Source: Amycolatopsis mediterranei
GTDB lineage: Bacteria > Actinomycetota > Actinomycetes > Mycobacteriales > Pseudonocardiaceae
Direction of reading: 5' to 3'
Assembly (NCBI RefSeq): GCF_026017845.1
Contig: NZ_CP100416.1
Location: forward strand, 4,249,615-4,313,614
DNA: 64,000 bases
The notes under the pieces were generated by a model. That model was not told where the DNA came from, ran no database searches, and worked only from the letters and a program-made list of their open reading frames with translations. Within the stretch, counting starts at the first letter, position 1; every line of letters begins with the position of its first letter. A program made the translations under genes and the position numbers. Positions 25,513 through 33,829 of this stretch are shown here, in pieces.

Positions 25513-26751
25513 GTGCCCGAAAGCCGTCTGCTCGCCGACGAGGTGGTGCCGGCGTGGCTGGCCGCCGAGCCGGATCGGCTGCTGGAGTTCGCCCGTGCCT
25601 CCCGGCACCCCGAAGGCGGCTTCACCTGGCTGGACGAGCGAGGGCGTCCGGTCCGCGAGCGGCCGGTCGAAACCTGGATCACCTGCCGGATGACGCACGT
25701 CTTCGCGCTCGCCGCGGCCGAGGGGAGAAGCGGGTACACCGAGTTCGCCGAGCACGGGATCGCCGCGTTGACCGGCCTGTTGCGCGACGACGAGCACGGC
25801 GGGTGGTTCGCGTCGGCCACCGCGGCCGGGCCGGTCGTCGACGACAAACGCGCCTACGAGCACGGCTTCGTCATCCTCGCCACGGCGAGCGCGGCCGCCG
25901 CCGGGATCGACGGCGCCCGCGTCCTGCTCGACGAGGCGCTGGCCGTGTTCGACGAACGCTTCTGGGAGCCGGCGGCGGGGCTGGCGGCCGACGTCTGGGA
26001 CCGGGGGTGGACCCGGCTCGAGCCCTACCGCGGGGCCAACGCCAACATGCACGCCGTCGAAGCCCTGCTCGCGGCCGCCGGGATCACCGGCGACCCGCGG
26101 CTGCTCGAGCGGGCCGCCCGCATCGTCGAGCGGCTCGTCGGCCGGGTCGCCCGCGGGCACGGCTGGCGGCTGCCCGAGCACTTCACGGCGGAGTGGACCG
26201 AGGTGCCCGAGTACCACCGGGACGACCCGGCCCATCCGTTCCGGCCGTACGGCGTGACCATCGGCCACCTTTTCGAATGGGCCCGGCTGGCGGTGCACGT
26301 GCGGACCGCGCTGGGCAGCCGTGCGCCGGAATGGCTGCTCGAGAGCGCCCGTTGCCTGTTCGACACCGCGGTCCGGGACGGCTGGTCGGTCGACGGCGCG
26401 GACGGTTTCGTCTACACCACGGACTTCGCGGGGACGCCGGTGGTGCGCAGCCGGCTGCATTGGGTCGTGGCCGAGGCGATGGCCGCGGCCTGGGTGCTGC
26501 ACCAGGCGACCGGGGACGCGCAGTACCTCGTCCGGTTCCGGCGGTGGTGCGAGTACGCGGAGAAGTACTTCGTGGACCGGGAAAACGGGTCCTGGCACCA
26601 CGAACTCGACCACGGCAACGCGCCTGCGGCCGCGGTGTGGCCGGGCAAACCCGACGTCTACCACGCCTACCAGGCCGCGCTGATCACCCGGCTGCCCGTA
26701 TGCGCTTCGTTCGCCGGTGGCGTGGTGGCGGGCCGTTCAGGAGGCGGGTGA
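25513..26751 (+). CDS. AGE-family sugar epimerase/isomerase, probable mannose isomerase
   Basis: A 412-residue (alpha/alpha)6-barrel protein of the N-acylglucosamine 2-epimerase family. GTG 25513 has a strong GGAGGAGG site. The family signature RMTHVFALAA, RGANANMHAVEALL and the catalytic-His regions GVTIGHLFEWARL and SWHHELDHGN are present. Family members interconvert mannose/fructose, mannose/glucose or epimerise oligosaccharides. Its place directly behind the esterase and beside ROK and mannosidase genes supports mannose as substrate. It overlaps the convergent ROK gene by 15 bases. Confidence 0.85.
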   Translation: MPESRLLADEVVPAWLAAEPDRLLEFARASRHPEGGFTWLDERGRPVRERPVETWITCRMTHVFALAAAEGRSGYTEFAEHGIAALTGLLRDDEHGGWFASATAAGPVVDDKRAYEHGFVILATASAAAAGIDGARVLLDEALAVFDERFWEPAAGLAADVWDRGWTRLEPYRGANANMHAVEALLAAAGITGDPRLLERAARIVERLVGRVARGHGWRLPEHFTAEWTEVPEYHRDDPAHPFRPYGVTIGHLFEWARLAVHVRTALGSRAPEWLLESARCLFDTAVRDGWSVDGADGFVYTTDFAGTPVVRSRLHWVVAEAMAAAWVLHQATGDAQYLVRFRRWCEYAEKYFVDRENGSWHHELDHGNAPAAAVWPGKPDVYHAYQAALITRLPVCASFAGGVVAGRSGGG

Positions 26752-28014
26752 CAGCGGGGGTTCGGACGGCTGGAGGTTCTCCGGCAGCCGCAGGCCGCTG
26801 TGCAGCGGCACGAGTTCGGACTGCAGCACCATCGCGGCGGCGCCGATCGCCGGTGCCGTCGCCGCCGCCCGGGACAGCCGCATTTCGACGGTGTGGTTGG
26901 CGCGGGCGAAGAACATGCCGTCCAGTTCCCGTTCGACGGCCGGCAGGTAGCTCGGCCCGGCGATGGCGAAGCTGGGGCCGGTGAGGACCACGGCTTCGAG
27001 GTCCATGATGTTCGCCAGGTTCCGCACGGCGACCGCGACGTAGCGCGCCGAGCGCTCCAGCAGGGCGAGCGCGCCCTCGTCACCGCGTCGCGCCGCCCGG
27101 CTGACCGCGGCGAAGTCCGGGATCACGGACTGATCCGGGTTGCGGTCGCGCCGGGACAACCCGGCGGCGCGGGCGAGCCGGCGGTCGGCACGCGCGGCGG
27201 CCACGACCGCGGCCGGGCCGGCGAGGACCTCGAGACAGCCGCGCGCGCCGCACCAGCACTCGGGACCGTCCATTTCGAGGCAGATGTGGCCCAGCTCGCC
27301 GGTGTTGCCGCTCGAGCCCCGGTAGCTGATCCCGTTGACGATCAGCCCGGCGCCGATGCCGCTGCCCATGTACAGCGCGGCGAAGGTGGGCGGCAGGTCC
27401 ACGCCGCCGGACCAGTGCTCGCCGAGCGCCGCGGCGGTCGCGTCGTTGTCGAGCACGACCGGCAGGCCGGTGGCGCGGCGCATTTCGTGGCCCAGCGGGA
27501 AGTCCGCCCACTGCCGCATGGCCGGCGGGGTGATCGCCATTCCTTCGTTGGCGCTGAGCGGGCCGGGGAAGACCAGGCCGAACCCGAGCAGGCGCTCGCG
27601 GTCGACGTCGGCGCTCGCGACGAGCGCCCAGGCCTCGTCGGTCATCCGCTGCACGACCGCTTCGGGAGCGGCGTTCCCCGCGCCGGGCCGCGAGATGCGC
27701 GCGACCACGGCGCCCGCCAGATCGGTGACCACGTACGTGATGTCGGCGTGGTCGAGGTGGATGCCCACGGCGTACCGGGCCGCCGGGTTCAGCTGCAGCA
27801 GGACGCGGCGCTTGCCGCCGGTCGATGCGGCGCGCCCGGTTTCCTGGACCAGGCCGTCGTCGATGAGACCGCGGACGACCGTGGAGATCGTGGCACCGGT
27901 CAGGCCGGTGGCGTTGACCAGGCTGACCCGGCTGATGGTGCCGGCGGCCCGGATGACGTCGAGGACCGCCGCCCGGCTGCTGGTGTGCGGGGTGGTCCTG
28001 GTGGGCGCGCTCAT
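26737..28014 (-). CDS. ROK-family transcriptional repressor of the mannan locus
   Basis: A 425-residue ROK protein. The winged HTH is at about 10-75 (GTISRVSLVNATGLTGATISTVVRGL). The sugar-kinase-like domain has GTGIGAGL-type GSGIGAGLIVNG and the zinc motif CWCGARGCLE. The acidic residue in LDNDATAAALGEHW is present. ATG 28014 follows GGAG. The palindrome CGACTTACTTAGGTCG lies just upstream, and half-sites of the same kind overlap the promoters of the esterase, importer and mannosidase units. It is therefore the likely local repressor, relieved by a mannan-derived sugar. Confidence 0.88.
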   Translation of the reverse strand: MSAPTRTTPHTSSRAAVLDVIRAAGTISRVSLVNATGLTGATISTVVRGLIDDGLVQETGRAASTGGKRRVLLQLNPAARYAVGIHLDHADITYVVTDLAGAVVARISRPGAGNAAPEAVVQRMTDEAWALVASADVDRERLLGFGLVFPGPLSANEGMAITPPAMRQWADFPLGHEMRRATGLPVVLDNDATAAALGEHWSGGVDLPPTFAALYMGSGIGAGLIVNGISYRGSSGNTGELGHICLEMDGPECWCGARGCLEVLAGPAAVVAAARADRRLARAAGLSRRDRNPDQSVIPDFAAVSRAARRGDEGALALLERSARYVAVAVRNLANIMDLEAVVLTGPSFAIAGPSYLPAVERELDGMFFARANHTVEMRLSRAAATAPAIGAAAMVLQSELVPLHSGLRLPENLQPSEPPLSPAS

Positions 28015-28026
28015 CCGAACTCCTGC

Positions 28027-28042
28027 CGACTTACTTAGGTCG
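28027..28042. promoter_or_regulatory. ROK operator in front of the repressor gene
   Basis: CGACTTACTTAGGTCG is an inverted repeat with one mismatched pair. It has the same ACTTA-CT-TAAGT core as the mannosidase promoter. Its place 13 bases upstream of the ROK start suggests autoregulation. Confidence 0.65.
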
Positions 28043-28121
28043 ATACGCGAAGGGTAGCAAGGCGCTGCCCGCCAGCTGGGGGTAGACAGCGCGTTCGCGC
28101 CCGCCAGATGCCCCGAAAGGG

Positions 28122-28150
28122 TTGACTTAATTTCTTCGATGACTTAACAA
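28122..28150 (+). promoter_or_regulatory. Mannan-regulon promoter of the ABC importer operon
   Basis: TTGACT (28122-28127), 17-base spacer, TAACAA (28145-28150). ACTTA half-sites overlap both the -35 (28125-28129) and the approach to the -10 (28142-28146). Confidence 0.8.
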
Positions 28151-28214
28151 TGCCTCCAGTCTTGTGCCTGCCGTGATCGGCGGACGGTCAACGCAGCCCA
28201 GCCAGGAGGACTTG

Positions 28215-29897
28215 ATGTCGGTTCACCCAGCGCGTCGCGGGGCCTGCGGCGCTGTGCTCGCCGCGATCGCGGCCACCACGCTCGTCACCGGCTGCGGGTC
28301 GTCGGACAGCGGGTCCGCCGCGGACAGCACGCTCGTCGCCTACACCGGCCAGTCGGGCGACTACCAGATCAACTTCAACCCGTTCTCCTCCAGCACGATG
28401 GAAGGCCCGGGGACGATCTTCGAACCGCTGTTCTTCTACAACATCACCCAGGACGCGAAGCCCGTCCCGCTGCTGGGCACCGACTTCGCCTGGAACGCCG
28501 ACGGCACGCAGCTGCTGGTCACCCTGCGGTCGAACGTGAAGTTCTCCGACGGCACGCCCTTCACCGCCAAGGACGTCGCGTTCACCCTCGACATGGTCGC
28601 GAAGAACAAGACCATCAACACCACCGGCTACGACGGCCAGGCCGTCGCCACCGACGACACCCACGTCCGGATCACCTTCTCGAAGCCCGCGTTCATGCAG
28701 GGCGCGCAGGTCCTCGGCAAGACCTTCATCGTGCCCCAGCACCTGTGGTCGAAGATCCCCGACCCGGCGAACGACGTGATCGCGCAGCCGGTCGGCACCG
28801 GCCCGTTCGTGCTCGAGGAGTTCAAGCCACAGGCGTTCACGTTCAAGGCCAACCCCGGCTACTGGGGCGGCGAGCCCGCGGTGAAGCGGATCCGCTACCT
28901 CGCGCTGGCCGGCAACCAGTCCGGCGCGGACGCGCTGGCGAGCAAGCAGATCGACTGGCAGACCGGGCCGGTCCCCGAAATCAAGAACGTTTCGAAGAAC
29001 TACCCGGGCTATCAGGCCATCACGGTCCCGATGAACCAGATGAACCTCACGACCTGTTCGAACGCCGCTCTCGGCTGCACCGGCCCGCAGACCGACCCGG
29101 CCGTGCGCAAGGCGATCTACTACGCGATCAACCGCACCCAGCTCAACGCGCTGGCCTTCGAGGACACCGCCTCCGACATCTCGCCCGGTTTCACGCTGCT
29201 CGGCCGCGACGCCAAGTACGTCTCGCCGAAACTGCGGGAACGGCTCGCCCCGAAGGCACCCGATCTGGCCCGCTCGACCGGGCTCCTGCAGGGCGCGGGC
29301 TACGCGAAGGGCCCGGACGGCGTCTTCGCCAAGGACGGCAAACCGCTGGAGCTGACGGTCCAGGTGCCCTCGGGCTGGACCGACTACATCACCGCGATCA
29401 CCACCATGGCCCAGCAGCTGCAGCCCGCCGGGATCAAGCTGACCGCCCAGCAGGTGTCCTACAACGAGTGGGCCGACGCGCGCGTGCGCGGCCGCTTCCA
29501 GCTGCTGATCGACGCGATGAACCAGGGCCCGTCGGCGGACCCGTTCTACGACTACAACTACTACTTCTCGACCGAGACCACCGCCAAGGTCGGCGAATCG
29601 GCCTACCCGAACTACAGCCGCTACTCCGACGCGGAAGTCGACGCGGCGCTCAACGCCGTCAAGGGCATCGACTCGACGGACGCGGCGAAGCGGCAGCCCT
29701 ACTTCGACGTCGTCCAGACCCGGGCCGAACAGGACATGCCCTACATCCCGATCCTGACCGGCGGCACGACGAGCGAGTACCACTCGGCCAAATTCACCGG
29801 CTGGCCGGCCAAGGACAACCTGTACGCCTTCCCGGCGGTGTGGAGCCGGCCGGACCAGGCCCAGATCTACAAGACCCTCAAGCCCGCGGGCCAGTGA
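28215..29897 (+). CDS. ABC importer substrate-binding lipoprotein, family 5
   Basis: A 560-residue lipoprotein. The lipobox is in TTLVTGCGSSDSG, so it is anchored outside the membrane. The SBP_bac_5 fold is clear from LRSNVKFSDGTPFTAKDVAFTLDM and VGTGPFVLEEFKP. The ATG has AGGAGG upstream. This family is often annotated as peptide-binding, but several members bind manno- or cello-oligosaccharides. The promoter and neighbours here favour manno-oligosaccharides. It heads a four-gene operon. Confidence 0.88.
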   Translation: MSVHPARRGACGAVLAAIAATTLVTGCGSSDSGSAADSTLVAYTGQSGDYQINFNPFSSSTMEGPGTIFEPLFFYNITQDAKPVPLLGTDFAWNADGTQLLVTLRSNVKFSDGTPFTAKDVAFTLDMVAKNKTINTTGYDGQAVATDDTHVRITFSKPAFMQGAQVLGKTFIVPQHLWSKIPDPANDVIAQPVGTGPFVLEEFKPQAFTFKANPGYWGGEPAVKRIRYLALAGNQSGADALASKQIDWQTGPVPEIKNVSKNYPGYQAITVPMNQMNLTTCSNAALGCTGPQTDPAVRKAIYYAINRTQLNALAFEDTASDISPGFTLLGRDAKYVSPKLRERLAPKAPDLARSTGLLQGAGYAKGPDGVFAKDGKPLELTVQVPSGWTDYITAITTMAQQLQPAGIKLTAQQVSYNEWADARVRGRFQLLIDAMNQGPSADPFYDYNYYFSTETTAKVGESAYPNYSRYSDAEVDAALNAVKGIDSTDAAKRQPYFDVVQTRAEQDMPYIPILTGGTTSEYHSAKFTGWPAKDNLYAFPAVWSRPDQAQIYKTLKPAGQ

Positions 29898-29900
29898 CCG

Positions 29901-30890
29901 GTGCGCTACTACGTTCGGAAACTGGCGTTCTACCTGGTGGCCCTGTGGGCGGCGCTGACGCTCGACTTCCTGGTCCCGCGCCTGCTGCCCGGCAACCCGG
30001 TGGACGTCCTGCTCGCGAAGCTGGCCCAGCGCGGTGCGACGCCCGATCCGTCGGTGCGCCGCGCCTACGAGCTGCTGCTGGGCACCCACAGCGACGAGCC
30101 CCTGTGGTCGCAGTACGGCTCCTACCTCGGCCGGCTGGCGCACGGCGACCTCGGCGTGTCGGTCAGCGTCTTCCCCGCCAAGGTCTCCGACGTCATCGCC
30201 CAGGCGCTGCCCTGGACGCTGGTCCTGGTCGGCATCGCGACCCTGGTGTCGTTCGTGCTCGGGGTCGGGCTCGGCATGTTCGTCGGCTGGAAGCGCGGCA
30301 CGTGGCTGGACGCCCTCGTGCCGGGGACCACGGTCCTGGCCGCGGTCCCGTACTTCTGGCTGGCGCTGCTGCTGGCGGCGCTGCTCGCCGGCGCCCTCGG
30401 GTGGTTCCCGCTGCTCGGCGGCTACGACGTGGCCCTCGACCCGGGGTGGAACGCCGACTTCCTCGGCTCCGCCGTCTACCACGGCACCCTGCCCGCCCTC
30501 ACCATCGTCGTCTCCTCGGTCGGCGGGTGGCTGCTCGGCATGCGCAACATGATGGTGTCCACCGGGTCCGAGGACTACGTGCTCACCGCGCAGGCCAAGG
30601 GACTGCGCGACGGGCGGGTGATGCTGCGCTACGCCGCCCGGAACGCGGTCCTGCCGTCGGTGGCCGGGTTCGCGATTTCGCTGGGCTTCGTGGTTTCCGG
30701 GTCGATCGTCACCGAGCAGGTGTTCTCCTACCCGGGCATCGGCTCGAAGCTGCTGCAGGCGGTGCAGAACAACGACTACGCGCTGATGCAGGGCATCTTC
30801 CTGATCATCACCGTGGCCGTGCTCGGCGCCAACCTCGTGATCGACCTGCTGTACGGGCTGATCGACGCGCGCACCCGGGCCCGGGCCTGA
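29901..30890 (+). CDS. ABC importer permease, DppB-like
   Basis: A 329-residue inner-membrane permease with about six segments. It begins RYYVRKLAFYLVALWAALTLDFLVPRLLPGNPVD-like, with the family motif at about residues 20-35. The ATPase-contact loop is in EDYVLTAQAKGLRDGRVMLRYAARNAVLP. GTG 29901 starts 3 bases after the SBP stop. It pairs with the permease half of the next gene. Confidence 0.88.
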   Translation: MRYYVRKLAFYLVALWAALTLDFLVPRLLPGNPVDVLLAKLAQRGATPDPSVRRAYELLLGTHSDEPLWSQYGSYLGRLAHGDLGVSVSVFPAKVSDVIAQALPWTLVLVGIATLVSFVLGVGLGMFVGWKRGTWLDALVPGTTVLAAVPYFWLALLLAALLAGALGWFPLLGGYDVALDPGWNADFLGSAVYHGTLPALTIVVSSVGGWLLGMRNMMVSTGSEDYVLTAQAKGLRDGRVMLRYAARNAVLPSVAGFAISLGFVVSGSIVTEQVFSYPGIGSKLLQAVQNNDYALMQGIFLIITVAVLGANLVIDLLYGLIDARTRARA

Positions 30891-30905
30891 GAAGGAGAAC
30901 GGCAC

Positions 30906-32720
30906 GTGACGAATCTCAGCCCCGAAACCACCACCGGCGCACCGATCCTGACGCCCGTCCGCCGGGGCCGCATCAGCGGACTGCGCGCGGTCCTGCCGAC
31001 GTGGTCGCCCCGCCTGGGCGTCGGGCTCGGCCTGGTCGCCGTCATCGCCCTGTTCGGCATCTTCGGCCCGCTGTTCGTCGGCGACCCCGACGCGATCCGG
31101 GACGCCGGACTGGCCCCGCCGGGCGACGGCCACCTCCTCGGTCTCACCCAGACCGGGCAGGACGTCTTCGCCCAGCTGGCGTACGCCACCCGTGGCTCCC
31201 TCCAGATCGGCCTGATCGTCGGGGTGCTGGCGACGGTGCTCTCGGCGTTCTTCGGCGTCATCGGCGCCTACGCCGGCGGCGCCGTCGACGAAGTGTTTTC
31301 CCTGTTCTCCAACGTCATGCTGGTCATCCCCGGGTTGCCGCTGGTGATCGTGATCGCCGGGTTCGTCCCGCCCGAGTCGCGCGGCGCGTGGACGGTCGCG
31401 CTCGTGCTGGCCATCACCGGGTGGGCGGCCTCGGCGCGGGTGCTGCGCGCCCAGACGCTCTCGCTGCGCAATCGCGACTACGTCGCCGCGGCGCGGGTCG
31501 CGGGGGAGAAGCGGTGGCGGATCATCACCGTCGAAATCCTGCCCAACCTGCTGCCGCTGCTGGCGTCGCAGTTCGTGTTCGCGGTGATCGCGGCGATCCT
31601 GTCCGAGGCCGGGCTGTCGTTCCTCGGGCTCGGTGCGTCGAACTCCTCGACGCTGGGGACGATGCTCTACTTCGCCCAGAACGGTTTCGCCCTCCAGCGG
31701 TCGGCCTGGTGGTGGTTCGTCCCGCCCGGTCTGGTCATCGCGCTGTTCGGCTGCGGGCTCGCGCTGATCAACTTCAGCATCGACGAGATCATCAACCCGA
31801 AGCTGCGGGTGGCGGGCCGGCGGCGCCGCGCCGAACGGCCGGAAACCCGGCAGCCGGCCGAGGCCGGGGCCGACGTCGTGCTGAGCGTCGATCACCTCGA
31901 CGTCGTGTACCGCACCCAGTCGCCGGTCCACGCGGTCAAGGACGTGTCCCTCACGCTCCGGCGCGGCGAGATCCTCGGCCTGGCCGGGGAGTCCGGCTGC
32001 GGGAAGACGACCCTGGCCTACGCGATCAACCGGCTGCACCGGCCGCCCGCGGAGGTCACCGCGGGCACGGTCGTCCTGCACGACCGCGACGGCACGGACA
32101 TCGACGTGCTGGCCCTGGACCGCGAGGAGCTGCGCGCGTTCCGCTGGGACCGCCTCTCGATGGTCTTCCAAGGCGCGATGAACGCGCTGAACCCGGTGAC
32201 CACCGTGCGTTCACAGCTGGACGACGTCCTCACGACTCACCGCCCGGACATGCCGAAGGCGCAGCGGAAAGCGAGGTGCGAGGAGGTCCTGCGGCTGGTC
32301 GGCGTCGATCCCGGCCGGCTGGGCGCGTACCCGCACGAGCTGTCGGGCGGGATGCGGCAGCGGGTGATGATCGCGATGGCCCTGCTGCTCGACCCGCAGG
32401 TGATGATCATGGACGAGCCCACGACCGCGCTGGACGTCGTGGTGCAGCGCGGAATCCTGAAGGAAATCCTGCGGCTGCGGGACGAGTTCGGCTTCGCCGC
32501 CATCCTCATCACCCACGACCTCCCCCTGCTGCTGGAGATCGCCGACCGGATCGCGGTGATGAAGGACGGCGAGATCGTCGAAGACGCCGCGGCCGAGCGG
32601 ATGTACCGCGCGCCGTCGCATCCCTACACCCGGACGTTGCTCGAGTCGTTCCCGAGCCTGACCGGGGAGCGCGGGGCGTTCCTGCGCGACCAAGCCCTCA
32701 CCGAAGGAGGTGTCCGGTGA
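30906..32720 (+). CDS. Fused ABC permease (DppC-like) and ATPase (DppD-like)
   Basis: A 604-residue fusion. Residues about 1-300 are a DppC-type permease with the loop RNRDYVAAARVAGEKRWRII. Residues about 322-600 are an ATPase: Walker A GESGCGKTT, signature LSGGMRQR, Walker B MIMDEPT and the switch His in LITHDL, with the C-terminal oligopeptide-transporter extension HPYTRTLLES. Such fusions are known in actinobacterial Opp/Dpp systems. GTG 30906 has AAGGAG upstream. The stop overlaps the next start as GTGA. Confidence 0.9.
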   Translation: MTNLSPETTTGAPILTPVRRGRISGLRAVLPTWSPRLGVGLGLVAVIALFGIFGPLFVGDPDAIRDAGLAPPGDGHLLGLTQTGQDVFAQLAYATRGSLQIGLIVGVLATVLSAFFGVIGAYAGGAVDEVFSLFSNVMLVIPGLPLVIVIAGFVPPESRGAWTVALVLAITGWAASARVLRAQTLSLRNRDYVAAARVAGEKRWRIITVEILPNLLPLLASQFVFAVIAAILSEAGLSFLGLGASNSSTLGTMLYFAQNGFALQRSAWWWFVPPGLVIALFGCGLALINFSIDEIINPKLRVAGRRRRAERPETRQPAEAGADVVLSVDHLDVVYRTQSPVHAVKDVSLTLRRGEILGLAGESGCGKTTLAYAINRLHRPPAEVTAGTVVLHDRDGTDIDVLALDREELRAFRWDRLSMVFQGAMNALNPVTTVRSQLDDVLTTHRPDMPKAQRKARCEEVLRLVGVDPGRLGAYPHELSGGMRQRVMIAMALLLDPQVMIMDEPTTALDVVVQRGILKEILRLRDEFGFAAILITHDLPLLLEIADRIAVMKDGEIVEDAAAERMYRAPSHPYTRTLLESFPSLTGERGAFLRDQALTEGGVR

Positions 32721-33679
32721 CCGAGCTGGCGGTCCGCGACCTGGTGAAGGACTTCCGGGTCCGCGACGGCGTGCGCCGGTCCCGGCTGCGCGCGGTCGAT
32801 GGCGTGTCGTTCACCCTGACGCCCGGGCGGACGACGGCGCTGGTGGGCGAGTCCGGGTCGGGGAAGTCGACGATCGCCCGGCTGGTCACGCGTCTCGAGT
32901 CGCCGTCGTCCGGGCGGATCGTGGTCAGCGCCGACGACGGTGCCGAGGTTTCCGGCCGGGCGTACCGCGACCACGTGCAGATGGTGTTCCAGGACCCGTT
33001 CGCGTCGCTGAACCCCTTCCACACCGTGGAGCACCACCTGGCGCGGCCGTTGCTGCTGCACGGGCGCGCCCGGGGACGCGAGGACACCTGGCGGCAGGTC
33101 CTGCACCTGCTGGAGCGGGTCAACCTGACGCCGGCCGACGAAATCGCGCGGCGCCGGCCGCACGAACTGTCCGGCGGGCAACGCCAGCGGGTGGCGATCG
33201 CCCGGGCCCTCGCGCCCGGGGCGAAGGTCATCATCGCGGACGAACCGGTGTCGATGCTCGACGTCTCCATCCGCCTCGGCGTGCTCAACCTCCTGGGGCG
33301 GCTGCAGCGCGAGGACGGTCTGGCCGTGCTGTACATCACGCACGACCTGGCCACGGCCCGCCACTTCGCCGACGACATCGCGGTGCTCTACCGCGGCCGG
33401 ATCGTCGAACACGGTCCGGCCTCGGAGGTGATCCTGCGGCCGAAGCACCCGTACACCCAGCTGCTCGCGGCGGCCGCGCCCGATCCCGACAAGCGGGGGA
33501 TGGCGATGGCGGAGCAGGCCGATCCGGCCGGTGGCGGCCTCACGCCCGGCGTGCACGGCGGCTGCACGTTCCGCGACCGCTGCCGTTCGGCGACGGCGGT
33601 CTGCGCTACAACACCGGCGGAGGAGAAGGTCGGAGACGGGCACTTCGCGCGATGCTGGTTCCCCGGAGCACCGGCATGA
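32717..33679 (+). CDS. ABC importer ATPase, DppF/OppF-like
   Basis: A 320-residue ATPase. Walker A is GESGSGKST, the signature LSGGQRQR, Walker B VIIADEPVSMLD, and the switch His is in YITHDL. The C-terminal region keeps three Cys in GGCTFRDRC and CWFPG, typical of Opp-type ATPases that may carry an iron-sulfur site. GTG 32717 has GAAGGAGG and overlaps the upstream stop, so it is translationally coupled. It forms the heterodimeric ATPase with the fused domain upstream. Confidence 0.9.
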   Translation: MTELAVRDLVKDFRVRDGVRRSRLRAVDGVSFTLTPGRTTALVGESGSGKSTIARLVTRLESPSSGRIVVSADDGAEVSGRAYRDHVQMVFQDPFASLNPFHTVEHHLARPLLLHGRARGREDTWRQVLHLLERVNLTPADEIARRRPHELSGGQRQRVAIARALAPGAKVIIADEPVSMLDVSIRLGVLNLLGRLQREDGLAVLYITHDLATARHFADDIAVLYRGRIVEHGPASEVILRPKHPYTQLLAAAAPDPDKRGMAMAEQADPAGGGLTPGVHGGCTFRDRCRSATAVCATTPAEEKVGDGHFARCWFPGAPA

Positions 33680-33744
33680 CCCTGAGGTGGGCGCCACCCG
33701 CCCGCTTGACCCCCTGAGCGAAGAAGGTCTGAACCACAACTCGG

Positions 33745-33773
33745 TTGACTTACTTAAGTTACCTGCGTAACAA
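33745..33773 (+). promoter_or_regulatory. Mannan-regulon promoter of the beta-mannosidase operon
   Basis: TTGACT (33745-33750), 17-base spacer, TAACAA (33768-33773). The palindrome ACTTACTTAAGT (33748-33759), with perfect 5-bp arms, overlaps the -35 box. A repressor bound here would block polymerase. Confidence 0.82.
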
Positions 33774-33829
33774 TCGTCGAGCAGATTCGGCTCCCCAGCG
33801 AGCCGCCGGCCGCGTGAGGAGCGCCCGAA

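Noticed and set aside
28188..32171. A 1327-codon minus-strand open frame over the ABC importer operon
   Set aside because: Shadow frame. The plus strand has clear Walker, lipobox and permease motifs and good ribosome sites.
28745..32716. Upstream extension of the last ABC ATPase frame, giving 1644 codons
   Set aside because: The real gene starts at GTG 32717 with GAAGGAGG and a GTGA overlap; the extension is out of frame with the importer genes and has no domains.
28215..33679. Annotation of the ABC system as a peptide importer
   Set aside because: The family is compatible with peptides, but the shared ROK promoter and neighbouring mannan genes make oligosaccharides more likely. This remains unproven.
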